Below, piece by piece: positions 11,254 through 21,869 of a stretch of 64,000 bases of DNA; position 1 is the first letter of the stretch, and every line of letters starts with the position of its first letter. A model generated the notes under the pieces. It saw only the letters and a program-made list of their open reading frames with translations. It had not been told where the DNA came from and made no database searches. The position numbers and the translations under genes are program-made. The stretch comes from Crotalaria pallida (taxonomy: Eukaryota > Streptophyta > Magnoliopsida > Fabales > Fabaceae), in the NCBI GenBank assembly GCA_037953625.1, contig CM075649.1:97035290-97099289 (forward strand), in the 5' to 3' direction.

Positions 11254-11893
11254 AGAATCCTTTAAGTATAATGACTTCTTGTATGAGCTAATCCTCAACA
11301 TATGTGGATTGGAGTAATTCCACTTATCCAACTTTAACGTATCCAAATCGGAGCAACAAGCCCTAACGCATTTGGATTGGATCCTCATAATCAGCAAGCA
11401 TCATCATTCTTGCCTTATCATTAATACTTCTTAAGTCATTATCCTCTTATGCTCCAAAACATTAATTATCAAATAGCCTCAATCATTTATTATCCATTAC
11501 ACAATCTTTAGATTGAGACATTAGGCTTGCTCCACTTATTATCATGGGGTATTAACTTCTACCTAATGTCCTTATCCGGAACTTTGCCCTTTTTAGCTGA
11601 CAGAATTATACTATTAATAAACAAATAATCAATTGCCTTGTCAGATCATTATGACAAATCATAATTTATTCTTCATCATCAACGTTAAGCCAACGAAGAA
11701 ATTATCAAACCAATTAGAGCAAAACCAAAGTTCCAATTAAAAAGATAATTCTTAATAAATTAGATGAATAATGATTTACCCCTTTCTAACTTGTTAACAT
11801 CATGCTTAACTCATTTAGAAACTAGGATAATAGTTAAGTAAAACCTTTAAGGATTGAAAAAAAACCAAATTAATTATTCTCTTGTCTCAGGTC

Positions 11894-13738
11894 CTAACCG
11901 GTTACAGAACCTACTAACCGGTTAGAGACAACAGTGCTTCAGAGCAAACCATTTGTTCTTAAACTTAAATCACTTTTAATCTCAAGCTATTATCTTTCTA
12001 ATCCTTATGCAGCATTTAGGACATTACTAAGTATGATTTAATTAAATTAACAATGAACTTTAATTCTAATATCTTAAGTTCAAGACAACTTCAAAACCTT
12101 GGAACCAAAATAAAGACAAAGTCTAATTAAACATCTAGGCATTTCCTATTGTGTCAATATCTAATTTCAGGATATCAAATGCAGAAATTAAGACATGCTT
12201 CTAGTGTTATGACAAGGCTTAAGCATATTTAGACATACTCTATTCTTTCTAACCTTAACAACACCTTATCAAAGCAACACTCTTTATTAAGTCCCAACAA
12301 TAAGCATTCATTCCTTAGCTTACTAACTCCACCTTATTACTTAAGTTATGAGTCCAAACATAGGTCATGCCAACTCTCATTGATTTATACAACAACTTGA
12401 TTGACTTATGTTTTCTCTCAGGTCCTAACCGGTTTCATCACCTGCTAACCGGTTAGATTAGCAGACCTGCTGAGAGCAGAGACTTGCCAATTCCATGCAC
12501 AATTCAATTCAATACTCCAACTTGACTTCTCATAATTATCATGCAGTATCTAATAAAGGTTTGTCAACTTGTTACATAAGTAGTTCAAGCTAACACATGA
12601 TTCAATCAATCAACCTTACAAACAACTCGCCTTATGCATCAATTTTCTCATAGCATAATTCATAACATATACTTTTAAAACAACCTCATACTATCATTAA
12701 GATTCTCTTTTAAGGTTTATAAATAAGCTTCAGTTATCACTAATTATCATTAATGCCAAACTATTAGAAAGTTTCTGCAATGAAATAGATTAATTACCCC
12801 TTTTTCTCTGGTTTTAACCTGTTAGAGCAGCCTGCTAACCGGTTAGATTATGCAGCACCTGAGAGCAAAAGCATCAATTTCATACTTTAATCACTCCAAT
12901 TATCAAATATAACCTTCAACCAAACTCAAGCAACAACAAGCATGTAATTGTTCTCTTGTTACAGATCTAATCTTCATTAATATACATGCTCATATTCCTA
13001 GAGTCAAGTTCAACTCATCAAGCAACTTCAATTCATAATATTCCAGCAACATATATCCAGACCAACATAGTTCATATCCTTATTTAATTCATTTAGTTCA
13101 AGCTATCAATTCTACAGCCAAGTGGGCATCTTGATCTCCAAATCAAGTGACCATGTCTTGGTCTCAATTCATCAATTCCACATAAAACATATTTCAAACT
13201 TAACGATCAATAATCCTAGCAATATGATCGACTTCTCCCATACCTTAGACAATTTGGACAGCACTTAGACAAGCTCAAAAACGCCCTAGAACAACAGCTA
13301 CAGAGCTTACAAAAGCATCCACACAGCAGCCACCAAAACCAGCAACAAGAACAGCACCAAACACCTTCGAATGCAAGCTCACACACTCACAACTCACAAG
13401 CTTGATGTGCAACAACTCAAGGCAAGTTGTATACACAAATTGAGATGAGATTTTGGCAATGTTTTGGTACAAAAATCGCAAGGAAAACTGAATCAACAAT
13501 AGCACAATGCCAAGCTATTTTTAGAGCAAGAATAAGGGTTGGAAGAGTGAATGAGTCATCAACCAAGAACACCCATCCAATTCCAATGCTTCACACATGT
13601 CCCAAACCTTCCAATTAGGTTCCACGCATCCTGGGAAGGATTAAAAATGAAGAACCTTCATGATTTCCAGCTCAAACCACCTTAAAATTATGCGGATGCA
13701 GACACACTAACCAGTTACTGGTTTTACTAACTGGTTAG
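11894..13738. repeat. paired CTAACCGGTTAG palindromes, E1 3' LTR
   Basis: Four pairs at 11894-11925, 12425-12456, 12815-12846 and 13707-13738. CCGG (or mutated CCAG, CCTG, CTGG) centres lie 20 or 21 bp apart within each pair, while the spacer sequence differs. Confidence 0.85.
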
Positions 13739-13816
13739 TCACTGCTAAAATTCAGAAATTCACTGTTTTGATGAAAAATTAATATAAAAAGATTTACTTC
13801 TCAAAACATAATTTCC

Positions 13817-13881
13817 ACCGTTGGATGTCAAGATAAAATCATTATAAACCTTGTCTAAAAATATGAGCATAATCCAACGGT
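13817..13881 (+). promoter_or_regulatory. 65-bp inverted-repeat block, copy 2 (inverted)
   Basis: ACCGTTGGAT...ATCCAACGGT, again 65 bp. The flanking TTTACGAAAGAG and the interior match the other copies only after reverse complementing, so the block points the other way within its LTR. Confidence 0.75.
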
Positions 13882-14057
13882 TTACGAAAGAGATACAGTC
13901 CAATCTTTACCTGATATTTTACTAAAATCTCATTTTCTTAAATGATAATTCATTTTCCAATAAACTATTTTCATAAAATACTCTAATTTATGAAATTTCC
14001 TTATTAAAATAAATATTTTATTAATTTATCCTCTTTATAAAAATGAGGGATGTTACA

Positions 14058-14075
14058 CTCTCCCCCACTAAATTG
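14058..14075 (-). other. polypurine tract of E1
   Basis: The minus strand reads AATTTAGTGGGGGAGAG directly before the 3' LTR, the usual plus-strand DNA primer site. Confidence 0.85.
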
Positions 14076-14816
14076 AATTTCGTCCCCGAAATTCGTTTTC
14101 TAAAATTTTCACTTTCCAAAATATTTCCATAAAATAAAATTTTCATCTTACCTCTATCAAAATGTTTTGGGGATTCTCCCCCACTAAATGAATTTCGGTT
14201 ACATTTTTCTCAAAAATTTTAGTCTCCAAAAATATTTATAGAAAATATTCCAGATAAATCCTTCTATACAAATCTTTTCAAATGGAAAATTCCAAATAAC
14301 AATTTTTCAAATCAAAACATTTTGCATAAAACTTTAGAAAATACTTTTACCGTTGCACACTCTGATCACTCGCGCACGATTAACGAATCGTTTATATGAC
14401 TTTATTCCTTAACGGTTGTAAACATTAGGGTGATCAGTCCTAATATTCAAACCATTATGAATAAAATCATTCCTTTCAGATATAACCTTTCGCAAGAAAG
14501 GTCATACGACATATCTTTAAGTTAGATGAACTTAAAGATAGGGTATTCATCACCATCAGATTTAGCTAGATAGCCAAGCGCTAGAGATATTTTCGTTGGG
14601 GAGACAAGGATTTGTCCTATCCCGGTGGTTATTAATCTCTCTAGTCTTAACTAATCTTTCTATTTCTGTAGTGTCCACAGATATTTATTACATCCAACTG
14701 TGATAAAAGTTTCGATCACAGAAATTCTAATCAAGATCTCTTTTAGATTCTCATATTATAGAGCGATTCAATTAACGTAATCAAAAGAAATAGCTGACTA
14801 CGTTAATCCAGATTAG
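14076..14816 (-). other. structured non-coding 3' region of E1
   Basis: No reading frame. It is dense in short stem-loops: CGATT-AACG-AATCG (14377-14390), a near-palindrome centred on TGATCA (14425-14443), CCTTTC-GCAA-GAAAGG (14487-14502), a perfect 12-bp stem with 5-nt loop (14512-14540), GACAA-GGAT-TTGTC (14603-14616), CTGTGAT/ATCACAG (14698-14721), ATTAACGTA/TACGTTAAT (14771-14807). An RNA packaging or dimerisation role is a guess. Confidence 0.6.
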
Positions 14817-14926
14817 GAGAAAGGACAATTCAAGGGTTTACCTCGCTTGCCTCGCTTGCTACTCGATCCTTTCTTGCTTTTCTTCTCCGGACAATCTGGC
14901 GAATAGTGCCCCGGCTTCCTGCTGTT
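14817..14926 (-). pseudogene. gag: C-terminal end of E1 gag
   Basis: This piece holds the second half of the zinc knuckle (RKPGHYSPDC) and a basic tail (EKKSKKGSSSKRGKRGK) ending at a TAA. Its first half (IVCFNC) is at about 43662-43680, on the other side of S1. Removing S1 with one copy of the target duplication restores the CX2CX4HX4C spacing in frame, which proves the two pieces were one gene. Confidence 0.85.
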
Positions 14927-15680
14927 TGTAACATCCTCAATTTTTATACTTTAAAATATATTACTTTTTATAGGATTTAATATTAAAATGCTTGGGGTTT
15001 TGTAAAAATATTGGCAGAGTTTACTTTAAAATATGGACTTTCCCCAAGTTAAGTTTTTGTACCTGTCAGTCCAGAACAGTTTATAACAATTACAAACTAT
15101 AATTATATTATAAGTGGTTGTGACTTACTTAGAAACAATTTGAGAAAAGGATATTTTAAATCCTTCACAACCCTTAACCCATTTAATCAAAACGAATACT
15201 TTTATAAAGTTCGTTTTGCAAAATAGAAGTATTTTTAGTTTACAATAACAATTAACATTTATTACAACTTTAAGTAATAAAATATTTACAGTAAGATACC
15301 CTAGAATGGTTGCAACAACTATAATGTGACCAAGGAGGTCACCATAATGATATACTCTCCTTAAGTGAGAGTATACCTTCTCGGTGCGTGAGCCATGAAT
15401 GTATTTCTCCAATGGTACCTAAAATGGTCAACTTAAGGGGTGAGTAATTTGAGAAATAATCAAGGAAAACACTTAAAATAACAGTAATAAAGTATAACTA
15501 GACATACCCACACACATATATTCATATTCATATATCCAATTCAACCCTATTATTTATATACCTTAACACTTAACTATTCCTTTACACTATGAATACACCT
15601 TTTATTACCCCAATAACAATGTATATAACAATGCTTTTATGCTCAATCATATGAGTATGAAATGCACTATATCCCACTAT

Positions 15681-15771
15681 GGTTTAATTCCTGAATCCGA
15701 TGTACACTGCACTTTTTAACTTTATTCACTTTAACACTTTAATACTATCATCGGATTCAGTGAATTAAACC
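15681..15771. repeat. 22-bp foldback in S1
   Basis: The arms at 15681-15702 and 15749-15771 are reverse complements except for one extra T. The loop is 46 nt. It lies in the predicted intron, where other LTRs carry hairpin arrays. Nearby, GATTTGG/CCAAATC (about 15970-15993) forms another stem. Confidence 0.85.
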
Positions 15772-16409
15772 CATCACAACAATGAATGCACTTCTCCGTT
15801 TCCAATATCAACACAACCTCCTCACATACCCCCTCTCCACTCTGGGGAAAAACCAACCAGGAGTAAGTATTTCTCAACCTACAGTTGGGTGCTTCGCCTC
15901 CACTTAGGAAGGTCCCTAGCTCACCCGCTTGCACAACACTTCACCTCCACTTAGGAAGGTCCCTCATGCGATTTGGGTTTATTTGTCCAAATCGGGCTTT
16001 AGCAGAAATCACCCTCACTGGCCAAAACTGTAACATCCTCACTTTAAATAGTTAATTTTAAATTTTAATAAAATCAGAGTTTGAAAATTCATTTTAGAAT
16101 TTGATTTCTTATGAAAGGTTTTACGAAAATCCGGCAGAGTTTCCTCTGTTTTTCGGACTTCCCTGAAATTTCCTTCTAAAAACCTGTCAGTCCAGAATTA
16201 TTTAAAAACATAAACACAATATATTAAAAACCAGTTCAGATCCTAACGCCCGATCAGTACCACTTTCAGGGCATATAACTACACATATTATAAATTAAAA
16301 AAATAACAGTTTTTAATATAAAAAAGTCCACTCATGGTATCACAAATTCACTCCATGTGGTGGAGAGTTTCCAGTTCGGCCCGCAACAGTGTAAGCTCCG
16401 CTTCCGTAC

Positions 16410-18207
16410 CTGTAAAATTATATCAAGAAGGGTAGCATTACACAGGACTTAAAAAGATAAATCCTAAAAGAAGACATAGCAAATAACTAAGCCTACATAA
16501 TTATTAATACATTTTATTTGTAGTTATTCACATAATTAATCTCTTTTAGTTCTTCACTTATTCTCACATTCTTTTAATTAATTGATTCTCTTTTTATTCT
16601 TTCTTTCCCATTCTTTACTCTTTTTCCATTTTCCATTAGGTAGTCCCGCCCCAGCCAGCCGTACGGTACTGAGCGCTAGGAGTTCCCTTATTCATTATTC
16701 ATTTTCTTTTCCTTTTCTTTTTCTTCTTCTCTTCCTTTTCTTTTACTTTTTCATTTTCTTTATCTTTTCCTTTTTCCTTATGACTGAGTCCAACAGACCA
16801 TCAGCCGCTTACCTTTATTATTCCTTTATCTCTTCATTGGTGACAGTGTCTACCGACCGCCTGCCACCCAACCATTTAATTCTTTTAGTGATGACAGTGG
16901 CTACCGCCCGCCTGTCATCGAAATCATTCCTTTCTTTTATTTCTTTTAGGGATGACAGGGACTTCCGTCCGCCTGTCATCGTATTCATCCTTTTCTTTTA
17001 TTTCCTTTAGTGATAATAGGGACTTCCGTCCGCCTGCTATCGAATTCATTCTTTCCTTTTATTCCTTTTAGTGATAACAGGGGCTTCCGTTCGCCTGTCA
17101 TCGAATTCCTTCTTTTCTTTTATTACTTTTAATGATAACAGGGTCTTCCGTCCGCCTGTCATCGAATTCATTCTTTTCTTTTATCATGACTGAGTCCAAC
17201 AGACCATCAGCCGTTCACTTTTCTTTCTTCATTATTTATCTTTTCTCTTATTATAATATAAGTAACTCTTTTATGCTTAACTCAATCTTTTACTCTTCAT
17301 TTTCGTTTATGACTTATCACATTTTCCCTACGTTTTCTACTTTAATCTCTTTCTTTTTACTAATTACTCTCGCTCTTATCCAACTTTGCTTAGTGGCTTA
17401 TCATCCTAATGTTTATTTTACCTCTATTTTAGTATTTCTCTTTCTTTTCCTCTTTCTACCATTTATTATTCTAATATCTATCTAACTCCACTTAACTTAG
17501 TATAGCCATTATATTTTAAATTCCCTTTTGCAATTCCTTAATTAATTCTATGATTCCTCTCTCACACTCTATTATTTATTTATTCACTTGTTTTCCCTAA
17601 GATAGTACTCTACTCCATTTGTCTGTCGCTATTACACTCCATCTTCTTGTATTATTATCTTTTCATTAAATTCTTTACTTATTACCCACTTATATTTAAA
17701 ATTTAGTTTAGTATTTCATTCCTATTCCATTATTACCCGACAACTCTTAACTAAGTTCACTCCGCGCTTCCTTATGGTTTTCGTATTTTAACTCCTCTTT
17801 TACCTTAATTTAGTTTTAATCACCCTTCTCTCCTTGTCTATCACAACTACTCTATATTCTTTTATTCTCACATTTCGTTGGTTCTCCCTAACTAATTCCC
17901 TTTGGTTTTATTTTGTGTTTTTATACATTTTCATTCTATATTAACTCTTTTGATATCCTAACACTCTCATTCACTCCGGACCTTATTCTATGCACATACA
18001 TTACACTCATTCATCCCGGACCTTATTCTAGGTATATACGTTTTATTCCCTAAGGCATGGTTTCTAGTAACAATTTTATTTATTTATCTATATCAACGGG
18101 GAGTACCCTAAGGCTCATTAACATATTTTTTAATTACTCTATTCTTAGCTACCACTATAGCATCCTAGAATTTACTTCTTAAGTAAAGGTAACGCGAACC
18201 CTCTTAC
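16410..18207 (-). other. predicted leader intron in E2 3' LTR
   Basis: Donor CCCGAG/GTAAGAGGG, acceptor AATTTTACAG/GTACGG. The same sites occur at 40938 and 39140 in the 5' LTR, and both resemble those of P0. Confidence 0.5.
16839..17163 (-). repeat. covarying hairpin array, E2 3' LTR
   Basis: Six units of about 60 bp. Outer arms of 8 nt with a 14-nt interior: GATGACAG/CTGTCATC (16890-16919, 16951-16980), GGTGACAG/CTGCCACC (16839-16868), GATAATAG/CTGCTATC (17012-17041), GATAACAG/CTGTCATC (17073-17102, 17134-17163). Inner stem around TTCC or TACC: GGAC/GTCC, GGC/GCC, GTC/GAC. Confidence 0.85.
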
Positions 18208-18744
18208 CTCGGGCTTTTTAAATAGAACCTGGATTTTAGCTCGGCGACGATGACGGCGTCGATGTTGCTCCTTGTTGGCGGGAACGATCGTGACTGGACC
18301 GAGGCAAGAGCTTCGAGCTTCGAGGTTCCCGACACGAGCCCGGCACGATCACGGGTCGATAACGGCGCCGGTGACGTCCGTGGAGAGAGAGAGCTCACGG
18401 TGAGAGAGAAGGAATGGAAGAGGGAGAGGCTATGGTGGTGGTGGTGGATAGTGGTGGTGGCTCGTGGTGGAGGTGGTGGTGGCGGCCTTGGTGGCGGCGG
18501 CCGTGGTTGGTGGAGAATGAGAGGGAGCCAAGTGAGAGAAAGAGAGAGAGAGAGTAAGGGAAGGTGAGAGAGAGAGAGAGACGGGTTAGGAGAGAGAAGT
18601 GAGGGGCCAAGGTGGGGCGGCCAAGGGCGGCGGTAGTGGTGGCCGAAGTCGGAGGAGGGAGGGAGATCGGAGGGAGAGAGAAACAATGGGGAGGGTGAGT
18701 GAGGAAGGAAGGTTTCCACGCGTTTTAAGGCCACTCGAACTGTT

Positions 18745-18958
18745 TTCGCTTAAGCGAAATTCATTCGCTTAAGCGAATTGGCCTCAGTACTGACACGAAC
18801 GATTTTCTCTTAAGCGACCAGTTTTTGCTTAAGCGAAATGGCTTCCGTACTTGACACGACCGGTTTTCGCTTAAGCGACCAGTTTCGCTTAAGCGAAATG
18901 GCTTCAGTGGGGAAGTTTCACGTTTTCGCTTAAGCGACGGATTTTCACTTAAGCGAAA
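18745..18958. repeat. CGCTTAAGCG palindromes, E2 3' LTR
   Basis: Eight copies in four pairs, CTTAAG centres 18-19 bp apart within a pair. The 5' LTR has six copies at 41476-41652. Confidence 0.9.
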
Positions 18959-19037
18959 CCTTCAGGTACTGCTACTTCACTTTTCTATTTTTCAGCTATT
19001 TTCTCCCCAACTTCAAATAGCCATAACTTCTTCATGC

Positions 19038-19102
19038 ACCGTTGGATCTTGCTCAAATTTGACGAACAACCTTCTAAAAATCATACCCTCATATCCAACG
19101 GT
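19038..19102 (-). promoter_or_regulatory. 65-bp inverted-repeat block, copy 3
   Basis: ACCGTTGGAT...ATCCAACGGT over 65 bp, 265 bp from the LTR end. Confidence 0.8.
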
Positions 19103-19367
19103 GGAAATTCCATTTCGAGTCCCAAATATTTTATTTTAATTTTCCCCTTGTTATTATGTTTATTATCGAATTATCTATTTTTCTAGCCCGATCCTAACTT
19201 CGATTTAACGCTCCTTTCTTCTCTAATTCGCTTAGTATTATTATTATTCTCTTCTAATGCTAGGATTCTCATTTGGAATACCTATTTGTGGTTTGTTATT
19301 TCCATTTTAATTATTCTAATTATTATTTATTTATTTATCTTCGGGTTTAAAATTTGGGGATGTTACA

Positions 19368-21129
19368 TTTCTCCCCCACTTATTTGAATTTCGTCCCCGA
19401 AATTCCAGTTGTCCCTTAACTTGGAGGAGTATCCCTTGACATAGTTTCCACCCATGTCATTTCAATTCCTTCGGTTCCAATCTTCCCTTTGAGGAAGTTC
19501 TAAGTTAAGGGTTCTGCGGTATAATTATTTGCCTCATGTATGGTTTATCTCAGTCACTCAGGAATCCGCATAATACACAGAGTCTTTAAGAGACTGAGAC
19601 AATCATTTGCGGTGCTCCGACATAACCACTTAAGTGAGACTCCACTTCGCGACTCCACTGTTTCTCTGTTCGTTTCTTACTCCTTCAAGTGAGTCTAGTG
19701 AGGTCGCCCTTCGAATCCACCTTAGCTATATCTGAATTCTACTCCGGTGGTATTTCTCTTCCGTTCGTTTAACGATTTCAATTTGGTATAGGGGTTCCTA
19801 CGGGTCGATTTCACTTAAGGGTCGAGGTCAGGGTCTAAACTTATTTCCCAATTGTTTGATGGTCCGAGGAGGTATTGATTGATTCTTAGTTTAATTCTCG
19901 TTCCATTCTTCGCGAACCTCTTCGACAGTTAATGCGGAACGTTTGGGGTGAGGTATTCATTAGCCCTACGGGTTATGGTATGATCATCGGACATTGAGTC
20001 CGGCATCGATACAATCTTCCCAACGCTTCGTTACCGTCCTGCATTCCACCTTGTTGCTCGGATAGGATCCATAATTTTCTTGTTGTTAAAGTTTCATCTT
20101 CCATTCCTTGGATTGAAATCCTCCCCCACTTAGCATCAACATACTTGGTTATATCAATGCTTGGGGTATGCTCATTCGTTATTCAGAATCGAGTACATAG
20201 GTTCTCAATCGGTATCCAAGGTTAGAAGGAACACGTGGATGGTTATCCATCGGTAGGCATAGAACTATATTGGGTTCCTACGTCTTGGTGAATTCTCATG
20301 TATACATCTGAGACGCTTGAAACTTGAAGAGAGTGAAGATGAAAAGAAGAAACACGAAGCACTCAAGGATGGGTTTCATAGTCTCCTTACGACGACCCAG
20401 GATGTACTGGATACATGTCAAGCAAGAAGACAATGGAGATTATCCTTAAGTGTGCATTTTCAGCAGAGAGTCATCAAAAGATGCGTTCTCTATGAACCTG
20501 CGACTGATTTGATTGGTCTTGGTAAGGGTACCTAACACAGTGACTAAGACTTGCCTCCTTTGAGGGAATCGTTCGGAAACTTTGATTAGACTCCTAGGCG
20601 GGTTCCAAATTGTTTACTTCCTAATTCGACTCGGTTGCAGGGAATAGCTATAAGGTTCGCTCGAGTCTCTCAAGGATTTTACACTTTTTCACTCCACTCT
20701 TTAATGCTATGCAAAGAGTTCAGAAGGAACTCTTCTCGGTTTAGCTCTGTTCCTTCTAGGGGTCTACTTTAAAACTTATTAATTTGATTATTTCGGTTTT
20801 AGATGAAATGTGTCAATGACATCGATCACCAATAGGTGCAAAGATCGAGGTGATCAATCCCAATCTTAAATCTATCAATGGCAATATCATTGTCAGGTTT
20901 GTTGGTGGTATCATCCTCTAGCAGATGCAAGAGTTAGAGTGATCAGTTCTAACCTTACCTTCTACCTGTGACAATATCATCATATGTGTTTGGTGGAACT
21001 TCTAGATAAGGTCTTAACACCTATCGATTTCTTCTTGGTTACACTAAACGTGTTTAACCTATATATAGAATTTTATAGGTAAACAGTTGATACATTATTG
21101 ATATAGAAAAATTACCTCGAGCCGGTTTA
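19368..21129 (-). other. E2 polypurine tract and non-coding 3' region
   Basis: The minus strand reads TAAGTGGGGGAGAAA at the LTR border (19368-19382). The rest has no frame I can support. A diverged duplication lies at about 20830-20990, with GGTGATCAATCCCAA and GAGTGATCAGTTCTAA; the second resembles the TGATCA-centred near-palindrome at 14425-14443 in E1. Confidence 0.6.
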
Positions 21130-21869
21130 CTAATCCTCTCGCCCGGTACGCTCGGGACAATTAGCCCCAATGTGTCCCGGTTGCCCACATTGGTAGCAAA
21201 GACCCTCTTTCTTGTGCTGCTTCAGCCGCATACACAAACGCCTATGAGGTTTTCCACACTCTGGACAGGGTAATCTAGGTCTTGGAGCATTCATGTCTGG
21301 AGCCGTGTCCATTGGCACTATTGCCATAGCGTTAATGTCGGCATGTGTATCGGATTCCTGAGCCGGTACCCTGCCTCTGCTAGAACCTTCAGCCCACTGT
21401 ATCATCCTGTTCCTATCCTCGGATGTCTTCCGCCTCAATCCCTTCTCATAAGTGCTAGCCATATTTGGCCAAATTATCTATGTTCTGGAATTCAAAAGCT
21501 ACCTTGATCTCAGTGCGAAGTCCTGCTTCGAACTTGATGCACTTAGTTCTTTCATCAGCATCCCTATAGCTCCCAGAATACCGGATGAGGTCTTCAAAGT
21601 GTGCGGCATATTCTCCAACGCACATACTTCCCTGTGTTAAGTTTAGGAATGTCAGCTCTTTTTCTCGGCGGACATCTTCCGGAAAGTACTTCCCTAGGAA
21701 CCTGATTGTGAACACATCCCAGGTGACCTCCTGGTTAACGATCTCCATTTCCCTTCGTACACGCTCCCACCAATATTCGGCTTCTCTAGTGAGCATGTAC
21801 GCCGCCAAAAGAACTATCTGCTCCGCAGGCGGTGAAATCGTGCGAAAAATCTTCTCCAATTCTTGGAGC
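21130..21869 (-). pseudogene. gag: gag of E2, C-terminal part, frameshifted
   Basis: Continues the N-terminal piece at 38355-38575 across E3. It has the Retrotrans_gag core (EAEYWWERVRREME, RFLGKYFPEDVRREKELTF, VGEYAAHFEDLIRYSGSYRDADERTKCIKFEAGL), then a one-base frame change near 21455, then a second frame with CPECGKPHRRLC and the zinc knuckle CYQCGQPGHIGANC. The frame ends at 21130 with no protease following. It binds element RNA and forms the particle in intact relatives; this copy is broken. Confidence 0.9.

Larger units (their letters stand above)
10309..14057 (-). mobile_element. 3' LTR of E1
   Basis: It starts TGTAACGCCCC, ends GGGATGTTACA and is followed by the polypurine tract. Bases 10309-10795 match 50798-51270 closely; the rest is different sequence. 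It contains a seven-unit hairpin array, four CTAACCGGTTAG pairs, a donor-like CTAAG/GTATGGGAG (13243) and the 65-bp block in inverted orientation. It lacks the ORF found in the 5' LTR. Confidence 0.9.
16029..19367 (-). mobile_element. 3' LTR of E2
   Basis: TGTAACATCC...GGATGTTACA, followed by the polypurine tract. It contains a six-hairpin array, a predicted intron, GA- and GGT-rich low-complexity tracts (18360-18690), eight CTTAAG palindromes and the 65-bp block. Frames across 18250-18570 encode only Gly/Trp or Pro/Ser runs from the simple repeat and are not called as genes. Confidence 0.95.

Noticed and set aside
18250..18734. Long frames on both strands, Gly/Trp-rich or Pro/Ser-rich
   Set aside because: They come from GGT, GA and CCA simple repeats in the E2 LTR. 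The other LTR copy has different lengths and frames.
20317..20535. 72-codon plus-strand frame in the E2 internal region
   Set aside because: Opposite to element sense, no homology recognised, no context; length expected by chance.
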